Shown here piece after piece: positions 9,878 through 19,296 of a DNA stretch of 64,000 nucleotides. The DNA is from Cardinium endosymbiont of Dermatophagoides farinae (GTDB taxonomy: Bacteria; Bacteroidota; Bacteroidia; Cytophagales; Amoebophilaceae). The notes beneath the pieces are model-generated. The model was not told where the DNA came from. It was given only the letters and a program-made list of their open reading frames with translations, and did no database searches. The position numbers and the translations under genes are program-made. The stretch's first letter is position 1. Each line of letters opens with the position of its first letter. The DNA lies in assembly GCF_007559345.1 (NCBI RefSeq), contig NZ_VMBH01000002.1, positions 1-64,000 on the forward strand. The letters run 5' to 3'.

Positions 9878-10873
9878 TCAGACAAGGTCCTGGATACTAG
9901 ATCTGGATAAACCAGTAAGAGCAATAATATCTTCTAAAGGGTAACGCTTTGCAAGCATAGCTCTAGCGATAGAAAGCGCTTTTTCAGTTTCTCCCTCTAG
10001 CTTGCCCTCTAACTTACCCTCTAATTTACCCTCTAGTTTACCCTCTAACTTACCTTTTTCCTGTCCTATTTTGATACCACTCTCCTGCCCTATTCGGATA
10101 CCCTCTTCCCTATATTTTTGTGCTATAGTTCTCATAAGATCTTCTTTATCTTCTTTAGGAAGATGTTCCCTAATGATATTTTCTAAATTTGAGTACTTGT
10201 CTTCTGGTAATTTACTATCAGTATACCATAAAAAAGTCCTTATGTAAATATAACCTTTTTCCTTGTCTAGGACAATAGATGATTGAAAGTTTTCTAAAAA
10301 TTCCTCCCATAGCTTAAGCATATCACGGGTGTGAACATATTTCATGAAGTATTCCAGCATACCTAGATGCGCCTTATTCTTAATTTGATCATCTGGCATA
10401 GAATATAAGTCTATCAATCGATAATCACCTCCCATAAACTCTTTAGCAAGGCTAGGTTCACTAAACAATTCCCATAAATTTCTTGGGACAGTAAAAGGTG
10501 TATTACCATGGTATACGACCAGCGGAATTATTAGTGGAAGTTTTGATTTCTTTTTCGTCTTATGCCTTTCAAGTAAGAGAAACATATATTTCCATAACTT
10601 AAATGCTGTCCAATACTTAGGACTAACCTCCGCTTCTATCAATGTGTAAATGAATGCTTTATCATTATTCTTCATCTTTATAGAGAATACTAAATCACTG
10701 AATTTTTGCTTTAAATTATCCTCTACATATGATTCTTTTTCTATTTTAAGCGTGTTTAGATCTAACAATGATTTACACGATTCTGGTAAATAATGGCTAA
10801 GAAACTCATGGGCAGCTACTGGATCGGATAGAATTTTTTTTGCTAAGCTGTCATGTTTTAGTCTTTCTGTCAT
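9878..10873 (-). CDS. Rpn-type PD-(D/E)XK nuclease/putative transposase, copy A
   Basis: 331 residues. The N-terminal part carries the PD-(D/E)XK core of the Rpn/Transposase_31 family: FSDLVFSIK (Asp near residue 60), then IYTLIEAEVSP (Glu-x-Glu, near 78-80), followed by KLPLIIPLVVYHGN. Rpn proteins are DNA endonucleases that promote RecA-independent recombination. The C-terminus has a low-complexity run of five KLEG units encoded by a 12-bp tandem repeat, then an ARAMLAKRYPLEDIIALTGLS segment. Copy B (19297-20280) has four units. Transcribed towards the tra operon end. No inverted repeats or target duplications bound it separately from the arm. Confidence 0.85.
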   Translation of the reverse strand: MTERLKHDSLAKKILSDPVAAHEFLSHYLPESCKSLLDLNTLKIEKESYVEDNLKQKFSDLVFSIKMKNNDKAFIYTLIEAEVSPKYWTAFKLWKYMFLLLERHKTKKKSKLPLIIPLVVYHGNTPFTVPRNLWELFSEPSLAKEFMGGDYRLIDLYSMPDDQIKNKAHLGMLEYFMKYVHTRDMLKLWEEFLENFQSSIVLDKEKGYIYIRTFLWYTDSKLPEDKYSNLENIIREHLPKEDKEDLMRTIAQKYREEGIRIGQESGIKIGQEKGKLEGKLEGKLEGKLEGKLEGETEKALSIARAMLAKRYPLEDIIALTGLSRSSIQDLV

Positions 10874-11017
10874 AAAGATAACTTACTAAAAAGCATTAAA
10901 TAGTTGGAAAAACAATCTGTAATAATTACTTAAGTGTATTTACAAATACAAATATAATATATTGATTATTTCAAGTTACAAAAAAGTATTTATTTTTAAT
11001 TTCCATGAGATATGTTT

Positions 11018-14000
11018 CTAATTTTTTGTTACAATATCTTTTTCTTTATTTGTATTTTCATAATATTCTAGTGCTTGCTTGGCGGCTTGTTCTAAAGTTA
11101 TCCCTATTTCTCTTCCTAAGTATGTATTGGCTATTTGCACATCTATAGCCAATGTTTCTTGCGCCATATGTTGAACCTCTGTTAGATGGATATGGCCTGC
11201 TGCATGACGTAGGTCATAAAGCCGTTCAGCCAATTTTATAAATAAAACGGAAAGTTGTACGTGATCTTCTTTAATCGCTTCCTTCAATCGATTTTTTACA
11301 TAAAGCAAAGAGGCATGATCTAAATCTTGGCGTTTATCTATACCTACCAGATTTAACACAAAGGCATAAACACCTAGATTATAATGTTTCTTGATATAAG
11401 AAAGCGGCAAACAAGTACGGCGAACCAACTCATAAAGCAAAGAAGCATAAATCACTTTAGGAGAGTGAAAAACCCATTCTACCACTAATGCAGCAATCCC
11501 TACTTGATCGAACATAAAACAATTGACCAGAGTCATGCCGCTTAAAGCCAAAATGTTTCCGCAATAATAAAATCAAACCAGAAATTATTTTCATATCAAT
11601 AGGATCCTCTTGAAGAGAGGATTTACAAACACAGTCATGAAACTGCATCAATTCCATCATCGAATCAGCTTGTTCCTTAGGGGTGACAGGTGACTCTAAG
11701 GTTAGGGAATCTATAGGTAGGGTAGTAGTCATCTTGCTAAGGATATCAGTAACCTTATTCGGTAATACTAATAACATAGCTTTTTTGCTAGCATCATCAG
11801 GAGCTTCTAAATATCCGTAGTGGGCCTCAATAATCGTAGATAGGGTTTGTTGTTGTAGATCTATGGATGGCGGAATTTCCTGTTTACCTTTTGTTCCCAT
11901 ATAATCCATGAGATCGTCATATTGCTTCTTTACTTTAGGTAACGCTTTCGCATCAACGGTATAATGGCTGATAACTAGAGCAGTAGCTTTAAAGTCCATA
12001 AAGGTAGGATAGCTGTTATCGATAGGGTCTGCTTGTATAAAGTGCAAAGTAGTAGAATGCAGTTGTATACGAATAACTGGTGAAACATCGTTTTCTATTT
12101 TACCAATCCGTAAAACAGATTGAACCAATAAATAAACTAATTGGTTGATATCGCCTATAATAGATAGGCCTTTATCAGCATCGTTTATTGTTTCTAACAG
12201 AATCCTAGGTGGATCAGTAATCTCTTGGGAGAGTGCAACTTCCACTTTACGAATCAGTTTATCGAAAGTAATTTTAGTAGGCTGTAACAGCGCATGATCT
12301 TTATATTTTTCTCTTCTATTGAAATAGGTTATCCAATCATAAAACTTATTGATAATACTTTGTAAATCTTGCTTATAAATGGGAATGTTATTATCTAAAA
12401 AGGAGATAGATTCCTCAATCTTACCAACTACTTGGTTTAAAATAAATCCATAACCTTTATGGGCATGGGAAGAAGAACCATTTGATGGAACCATTGCTGC
12501 ATCATAAAGGGAGGCTTTTACTCGTTGGGATTCTCTGATTTTTTCTTGATTTTTTAGATAAATATTCTGTGTGGTAATATTACCTACTTCGATTTTAAAG
12601 CAAATAATAATAGCAAATACCAGCATACCCATCATACATAGTGGTAATAAAGAGCCTAATACAGGGAAATAGCATCCAACATAAATCGGATAAATGGCTA
12701 CTAATGATGTAATGGCAACAACTCTTATACCTATATAAAGAGGAAAAATCCATAATATTACGAATAAATGGGAAAAAGATAAGGATAAGGTAAAGATAAG
12801 ATCACTAGGATACCACCAGTTCAAAAGTAAACTCATAGGAAGATAAACTGATAAACCTATTAACCAATATAGACCAATAAACCAACTTGGAATGGACCTT
12901 ATTTTTTTGGAAATATCATATAGAAATGGATAACCTAAACAACAAGCTGATCCAAATAGTTGAATGGTAAGCCAGCATCCATCATGATTCGTAATACGTA
13001 CCATAGAATAAGCAAACAAACTAGTAATGGTAATATATAATCCTACATATACCATCGTAGTGTGGCTCGGCATCAACTTGGCTAAAGTATCTTTTCTATT
13101 TGTCCAATAATTCTTAATCGTTTCTTGGCGTTCTGCACGCTTACGGGAATTTTCTTGTTTAATTTGTTTAAATGTATCATCTATTCCAATCCACCATCTA
13201 TCTTTTGGTTGTTTTGATAGATAATGGGCTGACATCATAGCTAGACCATTGGCTAGCATAGCAAGGACAGAACCATCTATACCAGTAGAAGATTGAACCA
13301 ATTTGTTCCATATTAGAATGGTGAATACACCTGTACCCATGCCGATTAACGCGGTACGGGAAGTGCTGCGAAAACCAAAGACGGCTAGTAATAGCGGAGC
13401 AGCTGTAATAGGCACGGAAACTTGCAGTGCCCAACAAAGCAACCGGAACAAATCATTACAGTAAAAAGCTATTATCATGGCTAATAAACCAGTAACTAGA
13501 GAGGAAATCCTTACTATATATAACTGATGTTTTTCTGACAACATGTGCCATTTTGAGTAAATATTAGCAAGTAAATCATGGGTAAGCATGGTAGCACAGT
13601 TATTTAAACTAGAGTCAGCAGTCGACATAGTCATAGCAATGAGTCCAATTAGAATAGATGCTTGCAGAATAGGTGGGCATTGACCGACAATATAGGGCCA
13701 AATTTCTTCTATACTTAAATGATTTATGGATATAATGGTAAATAAACCGATAAAAATAATAAAACCTACTATAAGTAGATTAAAAATGCTAGTGTAATAA
13801 AAAACTTTTTTAGCTTGTGTAACTCCAGAAGACATATACATTCGTTGCATCATACTAGGTCTTCCACTAGGCATTATAATCGCTAATACTAGCATAAATG
13901 CTCCAATAGATTTACGATTGAGCTGAAATAAACTATCCATTTGAAATTTCGTCGAACACTTTAAGCAGTCAATTATCTCTGTTACCGACTGGTTGGTATG

Positions 14001-14600
14001 TATATACATATACCAAGTAAAAAAGGGAATAACAATTGTAAAGGTGATAAATTGCATAACGTCAGTAAAGGTGACAGAACGAATGCCACCCAAACTGGAA
14101 TAGGTAACAAAAATTAGACTAATGGCCACTGTAATAGCATGGGAATCTATCTTAGGTATACAGATCGTAACAGCTGAAGTGACTACATTAATTTGTGTAA
14201 CAATAGTTATAAGGGAGCGTACTACACCAAATAGTGCAGAAATGATTCTAGGCCATGTACCATATACGCTACCTATACTTTCTGCTGTGGAAAGGTGGTA
14301 CATAAATGGTCCCATATGTGGTATAAGTAGCGTCCATATCCAAATAGAGATACTGTCTGCCAGCAATATAATAATATAATATATACCCTGATTATAAATC
14401 TGTTGTACGGTACGCATTAAGGCACCTCCCCCATAAAGTGTGGCCAGTAATGTAGCCACTAAAGTAGCAGTAGCAAAATTTTTATTACCTATTGCATATT
14501 CGCGTAAGGAAGTTATTTTCCCGCTATAGTAGATACCTACGACTAATGTGAATAACAAAAAGGATATGACTATAGTTGGCAGAATATATAAGGTTAGCAT
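11018..14600 (-). pseudogene. Sodium:solute symporter fused to degenerate sensor and SpoT-like HD region (frameshifted)
   Basis: The first frame (14600-11457, 1047 residues) holds an SSS/PutP-type transporter with 12 or more membrane helices (residues 1-420), more helices to about 700, and a cytoplasmic region ending in IIEAHYGYLEAPD, reminiscent of the last box of a histidine-kinase ATPase domain. Near 11530 the frame shifts and the rest lies in the frame of 11551-11018. That tail resembles a RelA/SpoT HD domain (ASLLYELVRRT, KLAERLYDLRHAAGH), but the His-Asp pair seen in the relative at 61795-58326 (ALLHDVVEDT) is missing, so (p)ppGpp hydrolysis is unlikely. Architecture recalls CbrA-type transporter-sensors. 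Confidence 0.75.
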
Positions 14601-14651
14601 ACATTATTAGTTGAATATGGGAAATGATAGATACAAATTATTATATTATTT

Positions 14652-14689
14652 TAATATATTATTTATATCTTAATATATTATTTATATCT
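14652..14689. repeat. 19-bp AT-rich tandem repeat in divergent promoter region
   Basis: Two exact tandem copies of TAATATATTATTTATATCT in the 196-bp gap between the divergently transcribed symporter gene (minus strand) and peptidase gene (plus strand). The gap is extremely AT-rich and must hold promoters for both genes, so the repeat could be a regulator site or simple slippage. No clear promoter can be placed. Confidence 0.5.
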
Positions 14690-14796
14690 TATTAATACTA
14701 AGCTAAGTATATAGCTTATTCATTATCTATTAGCCTTAGTTAGCATGGTACTTTACATGCTATACAAGCATAACCCACCTTTTTTATCTTATTTCA

Positions 14797-16164
14797 ATGG
14801 AGTTTTTCCCTATAGAGTTTTGCCAACAGGAGACAGACAAATGGATTAATCCACATCAAGAGGGATATGAAAAACCATTATTGGACAAGCAGATACAACA
14901 AGCTTATTTGAAAAATTTACATGAACGCTTGTTTGGTACTGCATCTCCTTGGGATCAAGACTACGTTAAACAGGTTCTACAAACAGACATCTGGGATAGT
15001 GAAAAAGAGCAACTTACAATATTTTCTAATCAGGATAATCTATCGCAATCCAAATGGTATGGCCTTAACTTTAGACCTTATCCAGACAAAAAGATACAAG
15101 ATATAGCCGATACAATTCCCTTAGACGAGCTGAAAATATTATCCTTTCACAAGGAAAACAGGGCAATGACAATCAAAAATTTAACAGGAAGAAGCCTACC
15201 TACAACAGATATTTATGTACGCAGCATTATTCCGGGCTATGGCTATCCGCTTGACCAGCTACAAGCCTCTTCTATTTTTATTGGTACCCCTATTTATGTT
15301 ATAAATCAAACGAAAGATAAACGTTGGTCACTTGTTATAACACCAGACTTTATTGTATGGGTTGAAAGTGATGGGATAGCCTATACCAATGATAACTTTA
15401 TTGAAACGTGGAAATCTGCTGAGAAAGAAAATCTTGCTGCAATTATACAAACAGATACAACTTTAGTCAATCAAAAAGGAAGATGTTTAGCAACAGCCTA
15501 TATCGGTACATTGTTTCCAGCACGTAGTGCTATAATGGAAAAACTGATCTTGTCTGTACCTATAGCTGACAAAGATGGAAATGCCTTATTATCTGATGTA
15601 GTAGTTCACTCAACGCAAGCGGCATATATCCCCATTAAGTCATCTCCAAGAAATTTTGCTCAATTAATAAATAGTTTAAAAGGGAGGCCTTATGGTTGGG
15701 GAGGTCTATCATACTATAACGATTGTTCTGCAGAGCTTAAATGTCTTTTTCTTCCTTTTGGTATTTGGTTGCCCCGTCAATCATACGACCAGATAAAGAC
15801 AACAGCAGTGGTTGACTTAAGTGCTGCTACACCAACAGAGCGTCTTACTTATTTAATTGAGCATGGAAAACCATTCTTTACCATAATGTATATTAAAGGA
15901 CATATCTTTTTGTATATAGGGAATTTCCAACAGGTTGGTCAAAAATTACCTATGGTAATGAGTTACCAAAATGTTTGGGGACTAGCTAATATAACAGGAG
16001 ATAAAATATCCATAATTGGAGAGGCTGTTTTTCTTCCGCTATTGCTTAGCTATTCAGAAGATCCTAGTCTTAATTCACTCTTAAGTAGAGATACATTTCA
16101 AGTGAGCCATTTGAATCATCTACCCAAAGGATATCCTAGGCTTATGCTCCCATATGTACTCTAA
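14797..16164 (+). CDS. SH3/NlpC-P60 family peptidoglycan peptidase
   Basis: 455 residues. The N-terminal ~90 residues and the two following beta-rich regions fit the stabilising and SH3b modules of SH3-NlpC/P60 proteins. The C-terminal peptidase has GRPYGWGGLSYYNDCSAELK with the catalytic Cys near residue 306, and GHIFLYIG with the catalytic His near 370. Such enzymes cut gamma-D-Glu-diaminopimelate bonds in cell-wall peptides. No clear signal peptide. Paired with the amidase encoded convergently 20 nt away, it forms a wall-degrading module. ATG 14797 (MEFFPIEFCQ) is the first in-frame start after the AT-rich spacer. Confidence 0.85.
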   Translation: MEFFPIEFCQQETDKWINPHQEGYEKPLLDKQIQQAYLKNLHERLFGTASPWDQDYVKQVLQTDIWDSEKEQLTIFSNQDNLSQSKWYGLNFRPYPDKKIQDIADTIPLDELKILSFHKENRAMTIKNLTGRSLPTTDIYVRSIIPGYGYPLDQLQASSIFIGTPIYVINQTKDKRWSLVITPDFIVWVESDGIAYTNDNFIETWKSAEKENLAAIIQTDTTLVNQKGRCLATAYIGTLFPARSAIMEKLILSVPIADKDGNALLSDVVVHSTQAAYIPIKSSPRNFAQLINSLKGRPYGWGGLSYYNDCSAELKCLFLPFGIWLPRQSYDQIKTTAVVDLSAATPTERLTYLIEHGKPFFTIMYIKGHIFLYIGNFQQVGQKLPMVMSYQNVWGLANITGDKISIIGEAVFLPLLLSYSEDPSLNSLLSRDTFQVSHLNHLPKGYPRLMLPYVL

Positions 16165-16183
16165 AGTTATCTTTTTGAAGAAA

Positions 16184-17260
16184 CTATTTAGAAAACTGAT
16201 CTAATAGATCATCTAGATACTTACCATCGTTCGCATCAAACTGATATAAACGAGATCCTTCCTTTCCATGGTATATTTTTTCCCAATCCTCACGTGCATC
16301 ATCATTGCGAAGTATATCATCACCAGAATGGTGTATTTTAAATGCTAAAATACCTCTTCTGACTGAATCATTATAAGTGCCATCTGCTTTGATATCGTAT
16401 CCATATTCACGTAGTTTTTGTATACATTCTTGTTGATCTTGTGATAATCTATTATCTTTTTCCTTATAAGGCACTACTATATCAGGGTTTGTACTTATGC
16501 TTAAGTCCTTTTTTCTTGGGTATACACCAAAATTTTTATTAATGTTAAGTTCACTCAAAGATGGTTCATCCTGTGCGTTAGCCAACTTGTCCCAAAAGAA
16601 ATAAGGATTTGGATCAATTTTTCTACCTGGAGCCCAATCGCTATGCCCTAACATTAGTTTGGCATCAATGTTCCTATTCTGTTGAGTAAGCATTTCAGAC
16701 AGTGCTACATTAGACTTGATTTGTTCCTCTGTATAAGGTTGATTACCATTGTTTACATTTTCAATTCCAATAGACCAGCTATTCATATCATTTTGTAGTT
16801 CGGAACAAGATACTAAAGAGCTGCTAAGTTTAGAGCTTTCAGCCAAATTACCAATTCCTGCGTGACAAGCTCTGTAAGGATCTTCAACAAAACAATATAT
16901 GCTCCCATCAGTGTCAATAACATAATGAGCAGATACTATAGATTTTCCTTGTGTAAATATATCAACAGTACGATTGAAGTCTGCAACTGTATGATGCTGC
17001 ATGATGTATATAGGATATGCTTCCCCATATAGTCTATCTTTCTCATCTGGACCAGTTTTTTTAAATCTATAGTTGAAAGTGTTACACTGTCTTGTTTCTC
17101 GGTTGGTTGTCTCCCCACTTTCTCCATATTTTATCGGATATTTATCCATATCACGCAGGTAATCTTTTTTTAACATAGGTTGATACGATACGTATCCACC
17201 ACAAGCTATTCCCAATGAACTAAGTAGGAATGCATTGAAAGTAAATTGTATTTTCTTCAT
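16184..17260 (-). CDS. N-acetylmuramoyl-L-alanine amidase with peptidoglycan-binding domain (lipoprotein)
   Basis: 358 residues. N-terminal lipoprotein signal with lipobox LGIAC (Cys20). Amidase_2 domain about 75-240: zinc ligands are the His in IMQHHTV and the two residues in GHSDWAPGRKIDP (His and Asp), with the SIGIEN Glu; the Lys of GRKIDP completes the AmpD-like site. A peptidoglycan-binding domain (about 275-325, RLSQDQQECIQKLREYGYDIKADG) follows. The enzyme removes stem peptides from muramic acid at the outer or periplasmic face. Convergent with the NlpC/P60 gene, with only 19 nt between stops. All key residues look intact. Confidence 0.9.
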   Translation of the reverse strand: MKKIQFTFNAFLLSSLGIACGGYVSYQPMLKKDYLRDMDKYPIKYGESGETTNRETRQCNTFNYRFKKTGPDEKDRLYGEAYPIYIMQHHTVADFNRTVDIFTQGKSIVSAHYVIDTDGSIYCFVEDPYRACHAGIGNLAESSKLSSSLVSCSELQNDMNSWSIGIENVNNGNQPYTEEQIKSNVALSEMLTQQNRNIDAKLMLGHSDWAPGRKIDPNPYFFWDKLANAQDEPSLSELNINKNFGVYPRKKDLSISTNPDIVVPYKEKDNRLSQDQQECIQKLREYGYDIKADGTYNDSVRRGILAFKIHHSGDDILRNDDAREDWEKIYHGKEGSRLYQFDANDGKYLDDLLDQFSK

Positions 17261-17562
17261 AGCAGTATGCGTTTACAAGGTGTCATCAATATAACCATAC
17301 ATAAAGTATGTAATTCGTATAGGTATGATTCATACACTAAAAGTATAGGATTAAATCCTGACCAATACAATAATAGACACTTTCTTTTTTCCTTAAATTT
17401 TATAAAAGACCTTAAATAGTGTCATCATAAGTAATTGGGGCCTCAGAAAAGGGAAAATAAAGCACGTTAAGGCAATGGTAATGTTCTTATCGGTCTTAAC
17501 CCTCACTAGATGTGGTATAGATTAAAATTTAAAACCTAAAACTAAATCTTTAGCAAACAATT
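17261..17562. other. 302-bp gene-free spacer
   Basis: Upstream of the amidase and downstream of the left recombinase gene. I see no ORF or strong hairpin. The stretch AGGGAAAATAAAGCACGTTAAGGC (about 17449-17472) has a partial look-alike at about 55727-55752 (AAAATAAATCACGTTAAGG), possibly a trace of a dispersed repeat. Confidence 0.5.
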
Positions 17563-18141
17563 TTATTTATTATCAGACATATTAACATATCGATAAAAGC
17601 TTGCTCTGGAAATTTTTAATGTTTTACAGATATCATTAATGGCCATACCATGATCCTTATGCATGTTTTTAGCCATCAATACCTTAGGATCTGTGGAGGA
17701 TAATCTTTTTCGACCGCCTTTCTTACCACGCGCTCTTGCTGCCTCTAAACCTGCCCGTGTTCTTTCTTGGGTAAGACGACGCTCAAATTGCGCCAAAGAA
17801 GAAAATATGTTAAAAATTAATTCTCCTGAAGCAGTTGTGGTATCAATAGCCCCGTCACACAAAGATCTAAATCCAATGCCTTTCTGGTATAAATCTTCGA
17901 TAAGTTGAACCAAATGAGCCATGGACCGACCTAGCCGATCTAATCGCCAGACTAATAGGGTATCACCAGAATTTAAACTTTCTAAGCATTTTCTTAAACC
18001 TGGACGTTCCGATTTAGCCCCTGAGATTTTGTCTATAAAGATCATATTACTTGCACACCCTGCTTTTGCAAGCGCGTCAACTTGAAGGTGAACTTCCTGA
18101 TCTTGGGTACTAACCCTTACATAACCGACTAGTTTTGCCAT
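17563..18141 (-). CDS. Serine recombinase (Pin/Tn3 resolvase type), left palindrome copy
   Basis: 192 residues. Catalytic domain with YVRVST (nucleophile Ser11), LDRLGRS and SLAQFERRLTQERTRAG, then a linker (GKKGGRKR) and a C-terminal helix-turn-helix (about 150-187, MAINDICKTLKISRASFYRYV). The family makes 2-bp staggered cuts within short dyad sites and either resolves or inverts DNA. The first 187 residues are identical to the divergent copy at 18374-18940; the tails differ (NMSDNK versus NL) because the repeat ends at 17581. Both copies point away from the dyad at 18243-18272, a likely crossover site, and share its 5' region. Confidence 0.93.
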   Translation of the reverse strand: MAKLVGYVRVSTQDQEVHLQVDALAKAGCASNMIFIDKISGAKSERPGLRKCLESLNSGDTLLVWRLDRLGRSMAHLVQLIEDLYQKGIGFRSLCDGAIDTTTASGELIFNIFSSLAQFERRLTQERTRAGLEAARARGKKGGRKRLSSTDPKVLMAKNMHKDHGMAINDICKTLKISRASFYRYVNMSDNK

Positions 18142-18934
18142 ATTGTCCCAAATATACCAAATATAATGAGTTTACAGTATTTTGTTTTTTAAGACCGCAA
18201 TATGATACATCTAATGACTATATTTTAAGAATCGATTTACGGTGTCTCGTTAAACGGTCGTTTCTAGAGACACCGTAAATCGATTCTTAAAATATAGTCA
18301 TTAGATGTATCATATTGCGGTCTTAAAAAACAAAATACTGTAAACTCATTATATTTGGTATATTTGGGACAATATGGCAAAACTAGTCGGTTATGTAAGG
18401 GTTAGTACCCAAGATCAGGAAGTTCACCTTCAAGTTGACGCGCTTGCAAAAGCAGGGTGTGCAAGTAATATGATCTTTATAGACAAAATCTCAGGGGCTA
18501 AATCGGAACGTCCAGGTTTAAGAAAATGCTTAGAAAGTTTAAATTCTGGTGATACCCTATTAGTCTGGCGATTAGATCGGCTAGGTCGGTCCATGGCTCA
18601 TTTGGTTCAACTTATCGAAGATTTATACCAGAAAGGCATTGGATTTAGATCTTTGTGTGACGGGGCTATTGATACCACAACTGCTTCAGGAGAATTAATT
18701 TTTAACATATTTTCTTCTTTGGCGCAATTTGAGCGTCGTCTTACCCAAGAAAGAACACGGGCAGGTTTAGAGGCAGCAAGAGCGCGTGGTAAGAAAGGCG
18801 GTCGAAAAAGATTATCCTCCACAGATCCTAAGGTATTGATGGCTAAAAACATGCATAAGGATCATGGTATGGCCATTAATGATATCTGTAAAACATTAAA
18901 AATTTCCAGAGCAAGCTTTTATCGATATGTTAAT
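17581..18934. repeat. Near-perfect 1.35-kb palindrome holding two recombinase genes
   Basis: Each arm is about 668 bp and contains nearly the whole recombinase gene plus about 100 bp of upstream sequence. As far as I compared, the arms are exact reverse complements. They meet at an 18-bp spacer (18249-18266) that is itself partly dyadic. On the left, homology stops at 17581 inside the last recombinase codons; on the right it stops at 18934. Such long near-perfect palindromes are unstable in bacteria, so this is recent, under selection, or an assembly product. Confidence 0.92.
18243..18272 (+). promoter_or_regulatory. Candidate serine-recombinase crossover site at palindrome centre
   Basis: A dyad reading TGTCTCG, TT, AAACG-GT-CGTTT, CTA, GAGACA. 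The central GT dinucleotide flanked by AAACG/CGTTT is the form expected of a serine-recombinase core, which is cut around 2 bp. A 30-bp copy with only two mismatches lies at 52281-52310 in opposite orientation. The recombinase genes begin about 100 bp away on either side, typical spacing for such enzymes and their sites. The assignment is inferred from shape, location and recurrence. Confidence 0.6.
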
Positions 18935-18940
18935 TTATAG
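18374..18940 (+). CDS. Serine recombinase, right palindrome copy
   Basis: 188 residues, identical over residues 1-187 to the left copy: Ser11 in YVRVST, the WRLDRLGRS motif, and a C-terminal helix-turn-helix. Only the tail differs. It is divergent from the left gene, with 232 bp between the two starts and the dyad in the middle. Both should be active on sequence grounds. The identical upstream regions mean both promoters lie in the palindrome arms. Confidence 0.93.
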   Translation: MAKLVGYVRVSTQDQEVHLQVDALAKAGCASNMIFIDKISGAKSERPGLRKCLESLNSGDTLLVWRLDRLGRSMAHLVQLIEDLYQKGIGFRSLCDGAIDTTTASGELIFNIFSSLAQFERRLTQERTRAGLEAARARGKKGGRKRLSSTDPKVLMAKNMHKDHGMAINDICKTLKISRASFYRYVNL

Positions 18941-19296
18941 GGCCATCCTTTAAGTTTAGACAAAGTCTTTAAGGGTAGGACATAGTTATGCATTGAATGT
19001 ATGATAGCTTTTTCAATTCCAAAAAATATTTCTTAAAAAGCAAATACTATGATGTGTAATATAATGGTACTAGTCGAAATAATTTGTAAATCCATGTTAA
19101 TGATTATTTATTTATCAGAATATTCTTGCATAGCATGTGCCTACTAAAACAGAAAATTAGAAACATCTCTCATGGAAATTAAAAACAAACACTTTTTTGT
19201 AACTTAAAAGAATTAATATATTATATATGTACTTACAAATACATTTAAGCAATTATTCCTTCCCAACTATTTAATGCTTCTTAGTAAGTTATCTTT
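18941..19296. other. Gene-free spacer with the inner edge of the right arm
   Basis: No gene seen. Up to about 19150 it is unique; from about 19155 it matches the inner edge of the left arm (reverse complement of about 10880-11030), including the stretch CTCATGGAAATTAAAAAC. The promoter of the Rpn gene at 19297 must lie in the last 100 bp. Confidence 0.6.

Larger units (their letters stand above)
1..11025 (+). repeat. Left arm of ~11-kb inverted repeat (conjugation operon copy A)
   Basis: The same gene series recurs in reverse order and opposite strand at 30646-19155, running from inside the large lipoprotein gene to just past the Rpn nuclease gene. Base 1 matches base 30646 of the other arm. 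Similarity fades near 11030 here and 19150 there, just outside the 'ctcatggaaatt'-like flank of the nuclease gene. Differences are point changes, small indels and one private insertion per arm: a 153-bp element at 9565 here and a 422-bp element at 20526 there. The window cuts this arm, so its true left end is unknown. Confidence 0.93.

Noticed and set aside
10002-10247. Proline/serine-rich plus-strand ORF (PSNLPSNLPSS repeats) as a gene
   Set aside because: It is the antisense reading of the KLEG repeat in the Rpn gene; the same shadow appears at 19923-20183.
9878-10873. Rpn gene as a self-contained insertion sequence
   Set aside because: No inverted ends or target duplications bracket it; the homology between copies extends far into the tra operon, so it belongs to the arm.
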